From Mycobacterium sp. 1274761.0 (GTDB lineage Bacteria; Actinomycetota; Actinomycetes; Mycobacteriales; Mycobacteriaceae), in the NCBI RefSeq assembly GCF_001668615.1, contig NZ_LZMC01000073.1, forward strand, positions 62,001-126,000: a stretch of DNA of 64,000 nucleotides. The letters are read 5' to 3'. The position numbers were made by a program, and so were the translations under genes. The notes under the pieces are model-generated. The model did no database searches, was not told the DNA's origin, and was given only the letters and a program-made list of their open reading frames with translations. Positions 8,750 through 15,674 of this stretch are shown here, in pieces (within the stretch, counting starts at the first letter, position 1; each line of letters starts with the position of its first letter).

Positions 8750-9115
8750 GGACGGGTCCGGAAACACGGTGGTTATAGGCGAGGCGCAGCGGGGCTTCCT
8801 TCGCCGAGACGGCGGTCGCCGGTTACCCGCAAGAGAAGAAACACCTCCGACGAGGATTGCCATACCAAGACCGAAGCCTGCAAAAGCGATCACTTTGCGA
8901 GAGTCGCGCTCGCTACGGCAAGCATCACCAAAATTGGTCTGCTTCCCAATGAGCCTGTTCAAGTGGTCCCTCTCTTCAGCTGCTCCGAGTGCAGGGCTGA
9001 AAGCCGGACCACAGACGAAACTTTCACCTCCGCCCTGCGCCTCTAAGGAGCTAGCACCGAGGAAAACGCCGATTCCGATGACCACCATGCCAATGACGAT
9101 CGCAAGCATCTTCAT
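8732..9115 (-). CDS. Small two-helix membrane protein
   Basis: This 127-residue protein begins with a hydrophobic helix (MLAIVIGMVVIGIGVFLGAS). A ~45-residue loop carrying two cysteines follows, then a second helix at about residues 75-93 (FAGFGLGMAILVGGVSSL) and a basic, Pro-rich tail. The ATG is preceded by GGGAGGGAC, a good ribosome binding site, which supports expression. The loop probably faces outside. No family is recognised. It runs into the frameshifted DUF732 gene on the opposite strand. Confidence 0.6.
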   Translation of the reverse strand: MKMLAIVIGMVVIGIGVFLGASSLEAQGGGESFVCGPAFSPALGAAEERDHLNRLIGKQTNFGDACRSERDSRKVIAFAGFGLGMAILVGGVSSLAGNRRPPSRRRKPRCASPITTVFPDPSSRGGG

Positions 9116-9246
9116 GTGTCCCTCCCAGGGGTTACCAACATTCTCACCCCCAACAGTGATTTCTGGTGGGATGCTGGCCTGGAGGCCGTGTTTGATGCCT
9201 CCCGTCGCTGTGGGCGCCTACCTGCGACTGAGGCACGCTTGGGCGC

Positions 9247-9466
9247 ATGACTGCGGTCGTCCCGTTCCCGCCGACACCAATGCTGGCTACCGCAGCGACC
9301 CTGCCGACCAATCCAAGCGGCTATGCGTTCGAGGCGAAATGGGACGGCATCCGCGGCCTCGCCCGCGTCGATGACCGCGCAGAACTGTTCAGCCGCCACG
9401 CGAACAACCTCACTCCCTGCTTCCCCGAAATCGCCGGACACCTAGCCGATGCCCTGACGGGCCCAA
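9247..9466 (+). pseudogene. 5' fragment of an ATP-dependent DNA ligase gene
   Basis: The first ~72 codons match the start of a LigC/LigD-type ATP-dependent ligase: PPTPMLAT near the N-terminus and then the nucleotidyl-transfer motif with its adenylation lysine, FEAKWDGIRG. RHANNLTPCFPEIAGHLADAL follows, as in ligases. Homology stops at about 9460; the frame ends at a TGA at 9496-9498 with unrelated residues, where the strand VLDGE should follow. About 80% of the catalytic domain is missing. The downstream sequence is an integrase tail in another frame, so this is a deletion or recombination scar. Confidence 0.7.
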
Positions 9467-9739
9467 TATGGCGACGGCGAGTACGTCGCCAGCAATGAAC
9501 TCGGCGAGCCGCTGCACCCCGACGCGCTTACCTCCCGCTGGGAGAAGGAACTGAAGGGACTCAAGATTCCGGCGGTGCTGCTTCATGACGCCCGCCACTC
9601 GTGCGCCAACTTGAGGCACCTGCGCGGGGTGCCAATCGCGGTCATCGCGGCATGGCTGGGTTACGCGTCGGCCGCCTTCACGATGGCTACCTACGCCCAC
9701 AGCCAGGACGACGCACTCAAGGCCGCGGCGAGCAGTTTC
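9467..9739 (+). pseudogene. 3' fragment of a tyrosine recombinase (phage-type integrase)
   Basis: Read in the frame of 9482, the sequence gives EYVASNELGEPLHPDALTSRW, then LHDARHSCANLRHLRGVPIAVIAAWLGYASAAFTMATYAHSQ. This is the C-terminal catalytic part of a mycobacterial/mycobacteriophage tyrosine integrase. It contains the H-x-x-R box (HDAR), the LG-x-A box in which the usual His is Tyr (LGYAS), and the nucleophile Tyr in TYAHSQ. The N-terminal arm and the first catalytic Arg are missing and no start codon fits. The frame stays open to 9919 without further homology. It marks a decayed mobile element fused to the ligase fragment. Confidence 0.7.
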
Positions 9740-9840
9740 TCTTTGCGCAACGCCTCGGCGGCGCGAAGCCCGGCCACTGATGCCCCGACGATGACGACGC
9801 GGCCGGTGTCGCTAACGGCACTCCCCTTGCCCATGCTTGC

Positions 9841-10047
9841 CTACTCGTCGTCATACTGCTCGACGATGATCGCTTGCACCGGGCAGGAAGCCGCGGCCCG
9901 CAACACCCGCAGACGTTGACTGTCATCCGGGTTCGGGTTGCAAGTCAAGGCTTCTTCCCCGCTGAGCTTGAGCACCTCCGGTGCCAGCGGGACACACTGC
10001 GCACACCCCAGGCAGCGATTCAGGTCGACGACGATTCGCACACGCAC
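9841..10047 (-). CDS. Single-cluster ferredoxin
   Basis: This 68-residue acidic protein has the mycobacterial/Streptomyces small ferredoxin pattern: VDLNRCLGCAQCVPLAPEVL near the start and ASCPVQAI near the end. The cysteines at about positions 12, 15, 18 and 55 can ligate a 3Fe-4S or 4Fe-4S cluster. Such ferredoxins usually pass electrons to cytochrome P450s or ring hydroxylases, but none lies next to it, so the partner must be elsewhere. It is transcribed towards the integrase remnant and away from the Dyp-peroxidase operon. Confidence 0.9.
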   Translation of the reverse strand: MRVRIVVDLNRCLGCAQCVPLAPEVLKLSGEEALTCNPNPDDSQRLRVLRAAASCPVQAIIVEQYDDE

Positions 10048-10210
10048 CGCCTCACACTTCTGAAGAGCTAGACTCCCAAATTCGGTCTATGTGCCGACAC
10101 GGATGGACGGTACGCCGTCTACACGCTCGATAGATCCATTCCGGTACATATCGAAAGTTGCGCGCGGCCTTCACAACTTGCGCGCGCTAGCGTCGGCCGT
10201 CCGTCATCTC

Positions 10211-10255
10211 GTTCAGGGCCGGTGCCGGAAATGTCGTTCACATTCGGTGCCGGAA
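10211..10255 (+). promoter_or_regulatory. Direct repeats and likely promoter of the peroxidase operon
   Basis: Two copies of GTTCA-N5-GGTGCCGGAA start at 10211 and 10236, spaced exactly 25 bases apart. A TANNNT -10 candidate (TAGCGT, 10265-10270) follows before the first gene. Phased direct repeats just upstream of -10 suggest binding of a regulator. The rest of the 10048-10301 gap holds no gene. Confidence 0.4.
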
Positions 10256-10301
10256 TGCAAGTGCTAGCGTCGAATTGACGGAGACGTGGACGGAGTCTGA
10301 T

Positions 10302-10862
10302 GTGCCTGTAAGTGATCATGACTGGAGTAAGCCGGCGGCGATGGCCATCCCGAGGGAGGGCTACTTCGAACTGCAACGCGGCCGTTACGGCCCGGTTTAC
10401 CCGCGAACCCCGGCTTGCTACGGGTTCTCCATCATCGCAAAGGTGAAGGAGGGCCGTGAGGAGGCGCTCCGCGCCTACGGCAAGCAGATCGAGGAGACGA
10501 TCAAAGCCAGTCCGGACGCGCTGGCCGTCTTGCGCCTCCACTACCTGCGCTGGGTGCTGTTCGATGTGGGTTTCGGCCTGTACTTCCAATACCAGGGCAT
10601 CTTCGACACCGACTTCGACAAGTACACCGAAGACGCGGTGCAGCTGTTCAGCCAAACCGGAATCACGACGGCTTTCGTGAACTTGGAAGGCTTCCCGGAG
10701 GACTGGAAGGAGAACCCGGCGGCATTCGTGCAGTTCGTACGCGACCACCACTTTCCAAGCTTCTTGGAATACGGTGAATACCCTTACGTCACAGCGGATG
10801 AGGTCAAGAAGGCGCTGCGGCTCAAGGCGGCATTCTCCACGATGCTCGATCAGATGCAGTGA
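10302..10862 (+). CDS. Uncharacterised protein, first gene of Dyp-peroxidase operon
   Basis: This 186-residue soluble protein uses the GTG at 10302, which has CGGAG six bases upstream; a TTG at 10275 would lie upstream of the likely transcription start. The sequence suggests an alpha/beta ferredoxin-like fold: a strand (YGFSIIAKVK), a Glu-rich helix, then paired strands (RLHYLRWVLFD and YFQYQGIFD). A long acidic second half with many aromatics follows. It has no signal peptide and no membrane helix. The gene ends 12 bases before the Dyp-type peroxidase gene, so a shared role is likely. No enzyme family is recognised. Confidence 0.8.
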   Translation: MPVSDHDWSKPAAMAIPREGYFELQRGRYGPVYPRTPACYGFSIIAKVKEGREEALRAYGKQIEETIKASPDALAVLRLHYLRWVLFDVGFGLYFQYQGIFDTDFDKYTEDAVQLFSQTGITTAFVNLEGFPEDWKENPAAFVQFVRDHHFPSFLEYGEYPYVTADEVKKALRLKAAFSTMLDQMQ

Positions 10863-10874
10863 ACGCCGCGGTCT

Positions 10875-12200
10875 GTGGTGCAGATGCTTGAACTCGATGA
10901 CATCCAACACATTCTGCTGACCCGCACGCCGGCGATGACCGGCCGCTACGAGTTTCTGTCCTTCGACACGGCAGTCGGCGGACGGGCGTGGCTGTCCGAA
11001 ATGGTGGAAGTGGTGGAGTCGGCGGCATCGGTGCCGACCACGATGGACGACACCAAACGGTGGGTCACGCTGGGGTTCACGTGGACGGGTCTTCGAGCGT
11101 TGGGAGTGCCCGAGGAATCACTGGACACCTTCCCCGACGCGTTTCGCCAAGGGATGGCGGCACGCGGTGACATCTTGGGTGACACCGGCCGCAACCACCC
11201 CGACAATTGGGTCGGCGGGTTGGCCGGCGAGGATTTGCACGCGATTGCGATCTTGTTCGCCCGTGACGACGCCGAGCAGGCTAGGGCCACCGGCGCCCAC
11301 GACGACCTTCTTGCGCGTATCGATGGCGTGCGGCGGCTGTCGCATCTGGACCTGAATGCCACCCCACCGTTCAACTACGCCCACGACCACTTCGGCTTCC
11401 GGGATCGCCTGTCCCAACCGGTGATCGAGGGGACCGGCGAGGAGCCCACTCCGGGCTCCGGCGACCCTCTGAAGGCGGGCGAGTTCATCCTCGGCTATCC
11501 CGACGAATTGGGTCCGGTGATTAATCTGCCGCAACCGGACGTGCTGTCCCGGAACGGGACATACGCCGCCTACCGGCGGCTGCAGGAACATGTCGGCCTC
11601 TTCCGGGAGTACTTGAGCGACAACGCCGAGACCCCCGAAGAGCAGGAACTGCTTGCGGCGAAGTTCATGGGTCGCTGGCGCAGCGGTGCCCCGCTTGTGC
11701 TGGCGCCCGATAAGGACGACCCCGAGTTGGGTGCCGATCCCATGCGCAACAACGACTTCAATTACAAAGAGATGGACCCGCATGGGTACGCATGTCCGCT
11801 GGGCGCTCACGCGAGGCGACTCAACCCGAGGGACACCGCGCACAACATGAACCGACGCCGGATGATCCGCCGCGGAGCTACCTACGGTCCTGCGCTTCCA
11901 GACGGAGCGGCCGACGACGGCGCCGACCGCGGCATCGCCGCGTTCATCATCTGCGCAAACCTGATGCGGCAGTTCGAGTTCGCCCAGAACGTCTGGATCA
12001 ACGACCGGACCTTTCACGAATTGGGCAACGAACACGACCCGATCTGCGGCACACAGGACGGCACCTTCGAATTCAAGATCCCGAAGCGTCCCATACGCAA
12101 GGTCCTCAAAGGACTTCCAGCATTTACGACCCTGACCGGCGGGGCGTACTTCTTTCTGCCCGGCATCAAGGCAATGCGTTATCTCGCCCAACTCGCTTGA
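10875..12200 (+). CDS. Dyp-type heme peroxidase
   Basis: This 441-residue heme peroxidase has the distal motif HFGFRDRLSQP at about residues 171-182. It retains the catalytic Asp (~177), but the family's GxxDG ends in Arg rather than Gly. The proximal heme ligand is His312 in PLGAHARRLNPR, followed by the Arg-rich RRMIRRGATYGP segment. Other landmarks are the GEFILGY strand, KFMGRWRSGAPL, and a C-terminal GGAYFFLPGI. Dyp peroxidases oxidise dyes, phenolics or porphyrins with hydrogen peroxide. There is no signal peptide and no visible encapsulin-targeting tail. The start could be GTG 10875, GTG 10878 or ATG 10884. It is flanked by two co-oriented genes of unknown function. Confidence 0.9.
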   Translation: MVQMLELDDIQHILLTRTPAMTGRYEFLSFDTAVGGRAWLSEMVEVVESAASVPTTMDDTKRWVTLGFTWTGLRALGVPEESLDTFPDAFRQGMAARGDILGDTGRNHPDNWVGGLAGEDLHAIAILFARDDAEQARATGAHDDLLARIDGVRRLSHLDLNATPPFNYAHDHFGFRDRLSQPVIEGTGEEPTPGSGDPLKAGEFILGYPDELGPVINLPQPDVLSRNGTYAAYRRLQEHVGLFREYLSDNAETPEEQELLAAKFMGRWRSGAPLVLAPDKDDPELGADPMRNNDFNYKEMDPHGYACPLGAHARRLNPRDTAHNMNRRRMIRRGATYGPALPDGAADDGADRGIAAFIICANLMRQFEFAQNVWINDRTFHELGNEHDPICGTQDGTFEFKIPKRPIRKVLKGLPAFTTLTGGAYFFLPGIKAMRYLAQLA

Positions 12201-12215
12201 ACTGCAGGAAAACTC

Positions 12216-13232
12216 ATGACCGCTACACAACCCGCAGCGCGCACCTACAACCAGTTCCACGTTCCACGACCACATTCGGGTGGGCGGCGCATCAGCATCT
12301 ACTGGACGTGGAGCTATCCCTGGGAATCGCAACGCGATATTGAAGAATTGGACAACAGATTCTCCACCATGACTGAGGTACGCAGGGTCGCATGGCCGAA
12401 CTACGAAGGCCAAGAGTGGGACGAAGCGAACTTCTTGCAAGGCGTTGCCGGTACTCTGGAGCTGTTTCACCGCTCGACACTGGCGTTCCAAGAGTTAGCC
12501 GGTGAAGCCACCGGCCATCCGGTCGCGGTGTTTCAGCGTATCGACCAAGCCGGCTACAAGCAGCTCATCGATGAACGGATCCTTGCCGACACCGACACCG
12601 TGATGGTGTTCGGGCTGGATCATCTTGTTGGGCAGGAGGAAGCAGCACCGGAGGAGATATCAGCCATTCAAGAGTGGCTGAAGCGAGAAGGCACCTGCCT
12701 GCTGCTGGCTCCGCATCACGACGTCGGGTTCACCGACGACATGCAACAACGACAGGTCGAATACCTCCACCACGGCGACCCCTTGGTGCCACGCCAACAA
12801 CGCTTCACGGCCTACACCCGCTCGCTGATGAAGGCGCTCGACGTTCCTGTCCACAACAAGTGGGGACTTCGACCGGCCGTCGTGGACGGAACAAACGAAA
12901 TCGCCCCGCTCAATGGATTCCGCGACCTTGACACGCCGCGGTTGCTCGACGACGTCACCACACTCAACTTCCATCCCCATCTACCGCATTACGAACTCAC
13001 CGCGCCCGAAAGCGACCAACTCAGAGTGCTCGGCCGCCAACGTGTCGACCCGAACCGACCCCACCCCTTCACCGAGGCAGGCAACCCCGAATTCAATGCA
13101 CTGATCTGGATGCCGCCCAACGAAAAACGAGCCGGTGACATAGTGCTCATCGACTCGACAAACTTCACCACCCTCTTCGGAGGCACAGACAGCCTGAAGA
13201 ACCTGTGGCACAACCTCGCCACGATGAAGTAG
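12216..13232 (+). CDS. Uncharacterised protein, third gene of Dyp-peroxidase operon (possible amidotransferase-like fold)
   Basis: This 338-residue soluble protein has a ribosome binding site (GCAGGAAAA) before its ATG and begins 15 bases after the peroxidase stop, so it is co-transcribed. The middle (TDTVMVFGLDHL, then EEISAIQEWLKREGTCLLLAPHHD) resembles the strand-helix-strand core of class I glutamine-amidotransferase/ThuA-like folds. No catalytic Cys elbow is seen, so this is only a fold guess. It is rich in His and Asp, including HHDVGF, NFHPHLPHYEL and PNRPHPF, so metal binding is possible. Function is unknown; context suggests it supports the peroxidase. Confidence 0.8.
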   Translation: MTATQPAARTYNQFHVPRPHSGGRRISIYWTWSYPWESQRDIEELDNRFSTMTEVRRVAWPNYEGQEWDEANFLQGVAGTLELFHRSTLAFQELAGEATGHPVAVFQRIDQAGYKQLIDERILADTDTVMVFGLDHLVGQEEAAPEEISAIQEWLKREGTCLLLAPHHDVGFTDDMQQRQVEYLHHGDPLVPRQQRFTAYTRSLMKALDVPVHNKWGLRPAVVDGTNEIAPLNGFRDLDTPRLLDDVTTLNFHPHLPHYELTAPESDQLRVLGRQRVDPNRPHPFTEAGNPEFNALIWMPPNEKRAGDIVLIDSTNFTTLFGGTDSLKNLWHNLATMK

Positions 13233-13269
13233 CACACGAAAACCTCGACGCCTGGCATTCCCCGCACTG

Positions 13270-14103
13270 ATGCAAGCCTTGGAGAAAGCCATCCCGATTA
13301 CGACGCTGGTCTTTGTCGTGTCGAGCATGGCGGCGATGGGACTAGGACTCAAAGTGGCCGAAGTCACTGCTCCGCTGCGCAATCTGCGCCTAGTGATGTT
13401 GTCTCTGCTGGCAAATTTCGTGCTGATGCCGGGGGCGGCCTTCGTGCTTGCTCGGGTGCTGCGACTTGACGAACCACTAGGTGTCGGACTTCTGTTATTG
13501 GGCGTAGCCGCCGGCGCGCCGTTTCTGCCCAAGCTGACGCAGATGGCCAAAGGGAACTTGGCTTTCGCGGTGGCTCTGATGGTCTTGCTCATGGTCATCA
13601 CGGTTGCCTACATGCCACTCGTACTGCCGCTCTTACTCCCAGGCGTGTCCGTCAACCCGGCGAGGATCGCGCTGTCGCTGGTTCTGACGATGCTCCTCCC
13701 GTTGGGCATTGCACTCGCTGTCAACGCGAAGTGGCCCGGTGCGGCGGCGCGGGCCAAGTCATTGTTCGACCGGCTCTCCAGTCTCGCAATAGTGCTTGTA
13801 GTTGTGCTGTTAGTCGTTGCGAACTTCAGTAAGGTGGTCTCACTTTTCGGCACCCGTGCCATTCTGGCCGGCCTGTTGTTCATAGCTTTCGGTTATGCCG
13901 CGGGGTGGGCGCTTGGCGGCCCGGCCGCGGACACTCGGCCCGTGCTGGGTCTGGGCACTGCGCAACGCAATATTGCAGCTGCGCTCGTGGTTGCTGGCCA
14001 AAGTTTCAGCGACCCTAGCGTCGTCGTCATGGTGGTCGTCGTCGCAATCGTCAGTCTCCTGATACTTCTACCCATGTCACGCCTGCTGGCCAAAAACCTT
14101 TGA
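13270..14103 (+). CDS. Bile acid:sodium symporter family (SBF-like) membrane protein
   Basis: This 277-residue protein is almost entirely hydrophobic, with about eight to nine transmembrane helices. The N-terminal MGLGLKV and the LLANFVLMPGAAFVLAR, GVAAGAPFLPKLTQMAKGN and GTAQRNIAAALVVA segments are typical of the SBF/BASS superfamily (bile-acid symporters, arsenite and pantothenate carriers). The two core regions with conserved Gly, Pro and Asn are present. Substrate cannot be deduced. It starts 37 bases after the peroxidase operon and may be its last gene. Confidence 0.8.
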   Translation: MQALEKAIPITTLVFVVSSMAAMGLGLKVAEVTAPLRNLRLVMLSLLANFVLMPGAAFVLARVLRLDEPLGVGLLLLGVAAGAPFLPKLTQMAKGNLAFAVALMVLLMVITVAYMPLVLPLLLPGVSVNPARIALSLVLTMLLPLGIALAVNAKWPGAAARAKSLFDRLSSLAIVLVVVLLVVANFSKVVSLFGTRAILAGLLFIAFGYAAGWALGGPAADTRPVLGLGTAQRNIAAALVVAGQSFSDPSVVVMVVVVAIVSLLILLPMSRLLAKNL

Positions 14104-14823
14104 AATCCGATGATTTGCATGGTGTTTAGGCGAGCACACCGAAGACGCGATCCATTTGGTGTCGCGCGGGGCTCGATCTCGAAGTGCTCGCCGTGTCCGC
14201 GTCCAGCGCGGTCTCGAGCGGGTTTTGCTCGGCTGTTTCAGCAGCCCGCGCGGGCCGATCAGCTCGACCGGTCGAGGCTTCCTGGAGTACGGGGGAAGCC
14301 CCACCTGCGTCTGCTGACCCTACTAACCGAGCGAATTGGTTGCTCCACTCGCGAACAAGGCAACACATCAATGTGGCCGACATGACCTCATCGATGTGAG
14401 GAGCAGGTCCATTGCCGTATCGTACTGCGGCCGCACATCACGGAGCGGCCTCTCGAAAGGTCTGAACCAGCTCGTATCGGCAATGGCAGCGTTGAATAAA
14501 GCTGAGCCGCGCCAAAGGATGGCGGCGACGGAGAGCGGGCTATTAGAGGCGCGCTGTCGCCCGGATTTCGAGTCGGCTCGGCCCCGCCGACCGTGCACAG
14601 CGAGACGGCCGTTGGAAGAGCGCGCACATCACCCCTGACGCAATCCGAACACCAGAGCACCTCATCCCCCGGTTCGCGGGCGCCAAGTCAGCTCGCGCTG
14701 CCGCCTATCGGCCGCAGGCCGACGCCCGGTCACCGGTGTGACGCTCCATCACAGATCGTTCGGGTGCGCTCGCGGGCCATCAGCCGAGCGCAAACACACC
14801 CGACGGAATAAACCCCTTTACGG
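14104..14823. other. 720-base gap without a confident gene; possible decayed minus-strand ORF
   Basis: No frame here has a good start, ribosome binding site and protein-like composition. On the minus strand, two neighbouring frames join into a protein-like sequence if one frameshift near 14380 is allowed. The upstream frame gives LFNAAIADTSWFRPFERPLRD...YDTAMDLLLTS; the downstream frame gives IDEVMSATLMCCLVREWSNQFARLVGS. This suggests a broken gene covering roughly 14150-14600, family not recognised. Confidence 0.3.
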
Positions 14824-14897
14824 TGGGGCGGGCGGGGCTCGAACCCGCGACCAACGGATTATGAGTCCGCGGCTCTAACCAACTGAGCTACCGCCCC
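14824..14897 (-). tRNA. tRNA with CAU anticodon (Ile2 or elongator Met)
   Basis: The minus strand folds as a cloverleaf. The acceptor GGGGCGG pairs with CCGCCCC, the D arm is AGCTCAGTTGGTTAGAGC, and the anticodon loop is CTCATAA. The T arm is GCGGG-TTCGAGC-CCCGC, with discriminator A. CCA is not encoded. The CAU anticodon, the G-rich acceptor and the TTGGTCGC variable/T-arm region resemble lysidine-type tRNA-Ile2, but elongator Met cannot be excluded by eye. It is not initiator tRNA, because the first acceptor pair is G-C. Confidence 0.93.
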
Positions 14898-14964
14898 TTG
14901 TCGCAGCATTAGACACTAGCGTCCAACCCGGCGACCGACGCTTGCTGCCCGGTCGGCCATCATC

Positions 14965-15594
14965 TCACCGGCTACCCCAGGTGTTCCACGACGTGATGCT
15001 CTCGACTGGCGGCCTGACGGCCGGCTTGAAATCGGTGCCGATCGTGTAGGCCACGGGGAGCAAAGCGACTTGCGTCACGTCGGTTGGAATCCCGAGTAAT
15101 TCGCCGACCTCGTCAGCCTTGGACAGGTGCAATGTGGTCCACACCGATCCCAGGCCGCGCGCCCGCAGCGCCAGCATGAAACTCCACGCCGCTGGGATGA
15201 TCGACGCCCACCCCGCCGCCGCAATGACCAGCGGAGCGCCGTCCAAGCGGCCCTCGACACATGGGATCACGTGCACCGGCACCCGTGCCAGCGTGGTGCT
15301 CAGCGCGTACGCGCTCTCATAGACCCTTCTGGTCTGCGGGTCCTCCGTCGTGCGCGCTGCGTGCGCGAGATACTCCTCGCCGCAGGTGCGATAGATATCA
15401 GCGATCGCGGCTTTCTTATCCAGATCGGTGACGACTAGCCACCGCCAGTTCTGAGAGTTGCTCGCCGTCGGCGCCTGAACTGCGACGCGCAAGCAATCCA
15501 TGATGACTTCCCGCTCGACGGGCCGGCTGACGTCCAGGCGACGCCGGACCGCCCGCGTCGTCGTCAGCACCGCGTCAACCGCTTCGATATCCAT
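14965..15594 (-). CDS. Nitroreductase family protein
   Basis: This 209-residue FMN-type oxidoreductase shows the family N-terminus TRAVRRRLD, the APTASNSQNWRWLVVTD motif that binds the FMN phosphate and pyrimidine, and the later PAAWSFMLALRARGLGSVW helix. The C-terminal segment ending PPVESI-SW is typical of mycobacterial nitroreductases. Such enzymes use NAD(P)H to reduce nitro compounds, quinones or flavins; the physiological substrate is unknown. It begins at ATG 15594, is transcribed divergently from kup, and ends 68 bases from the tRNA gene. Confidence 0.88.
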   Translation of the reverse strand: MDIEAVDAVLTTTRAVRRRLDVSRPVEREVIMDCLRVAVQAPTASNSQNWRWLVVTDLDKKAAIADIYRTCGEEYLAHAARTTEDPQTRRVYESAYALSTTLARVPVHVIPCVEGRLDGAPLVIAAAGWASIIPAAWSFMLALRARGLGSVWTTLHLSKADEVGELLGIPTDVTQVALLPVAYTIGTDFKPAVRPPVESITSWNTWGSR

Positions 15595-15674
15595 GCGCTC
15601 AATCCTGCCCGTGTCGCATGGGAATCGCCGGTTACCGGCTAGCCGACGGCTGGCGATCTACCATCAAACCGACC

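Noticed and set aside
10119..10910. 263-codon minus-strand ORF over the first Dyp-operon gene
   Set aside because: Antisense to a gene with a ribosome binding site; composition is biased and unlike a protein.
10875..12200. Encapsulin cargo role for the Dyp peroxidase
   Set aside because: The C-terminus lacks a recognisable targeting peptide and no encapsulin shell gene is in the window.
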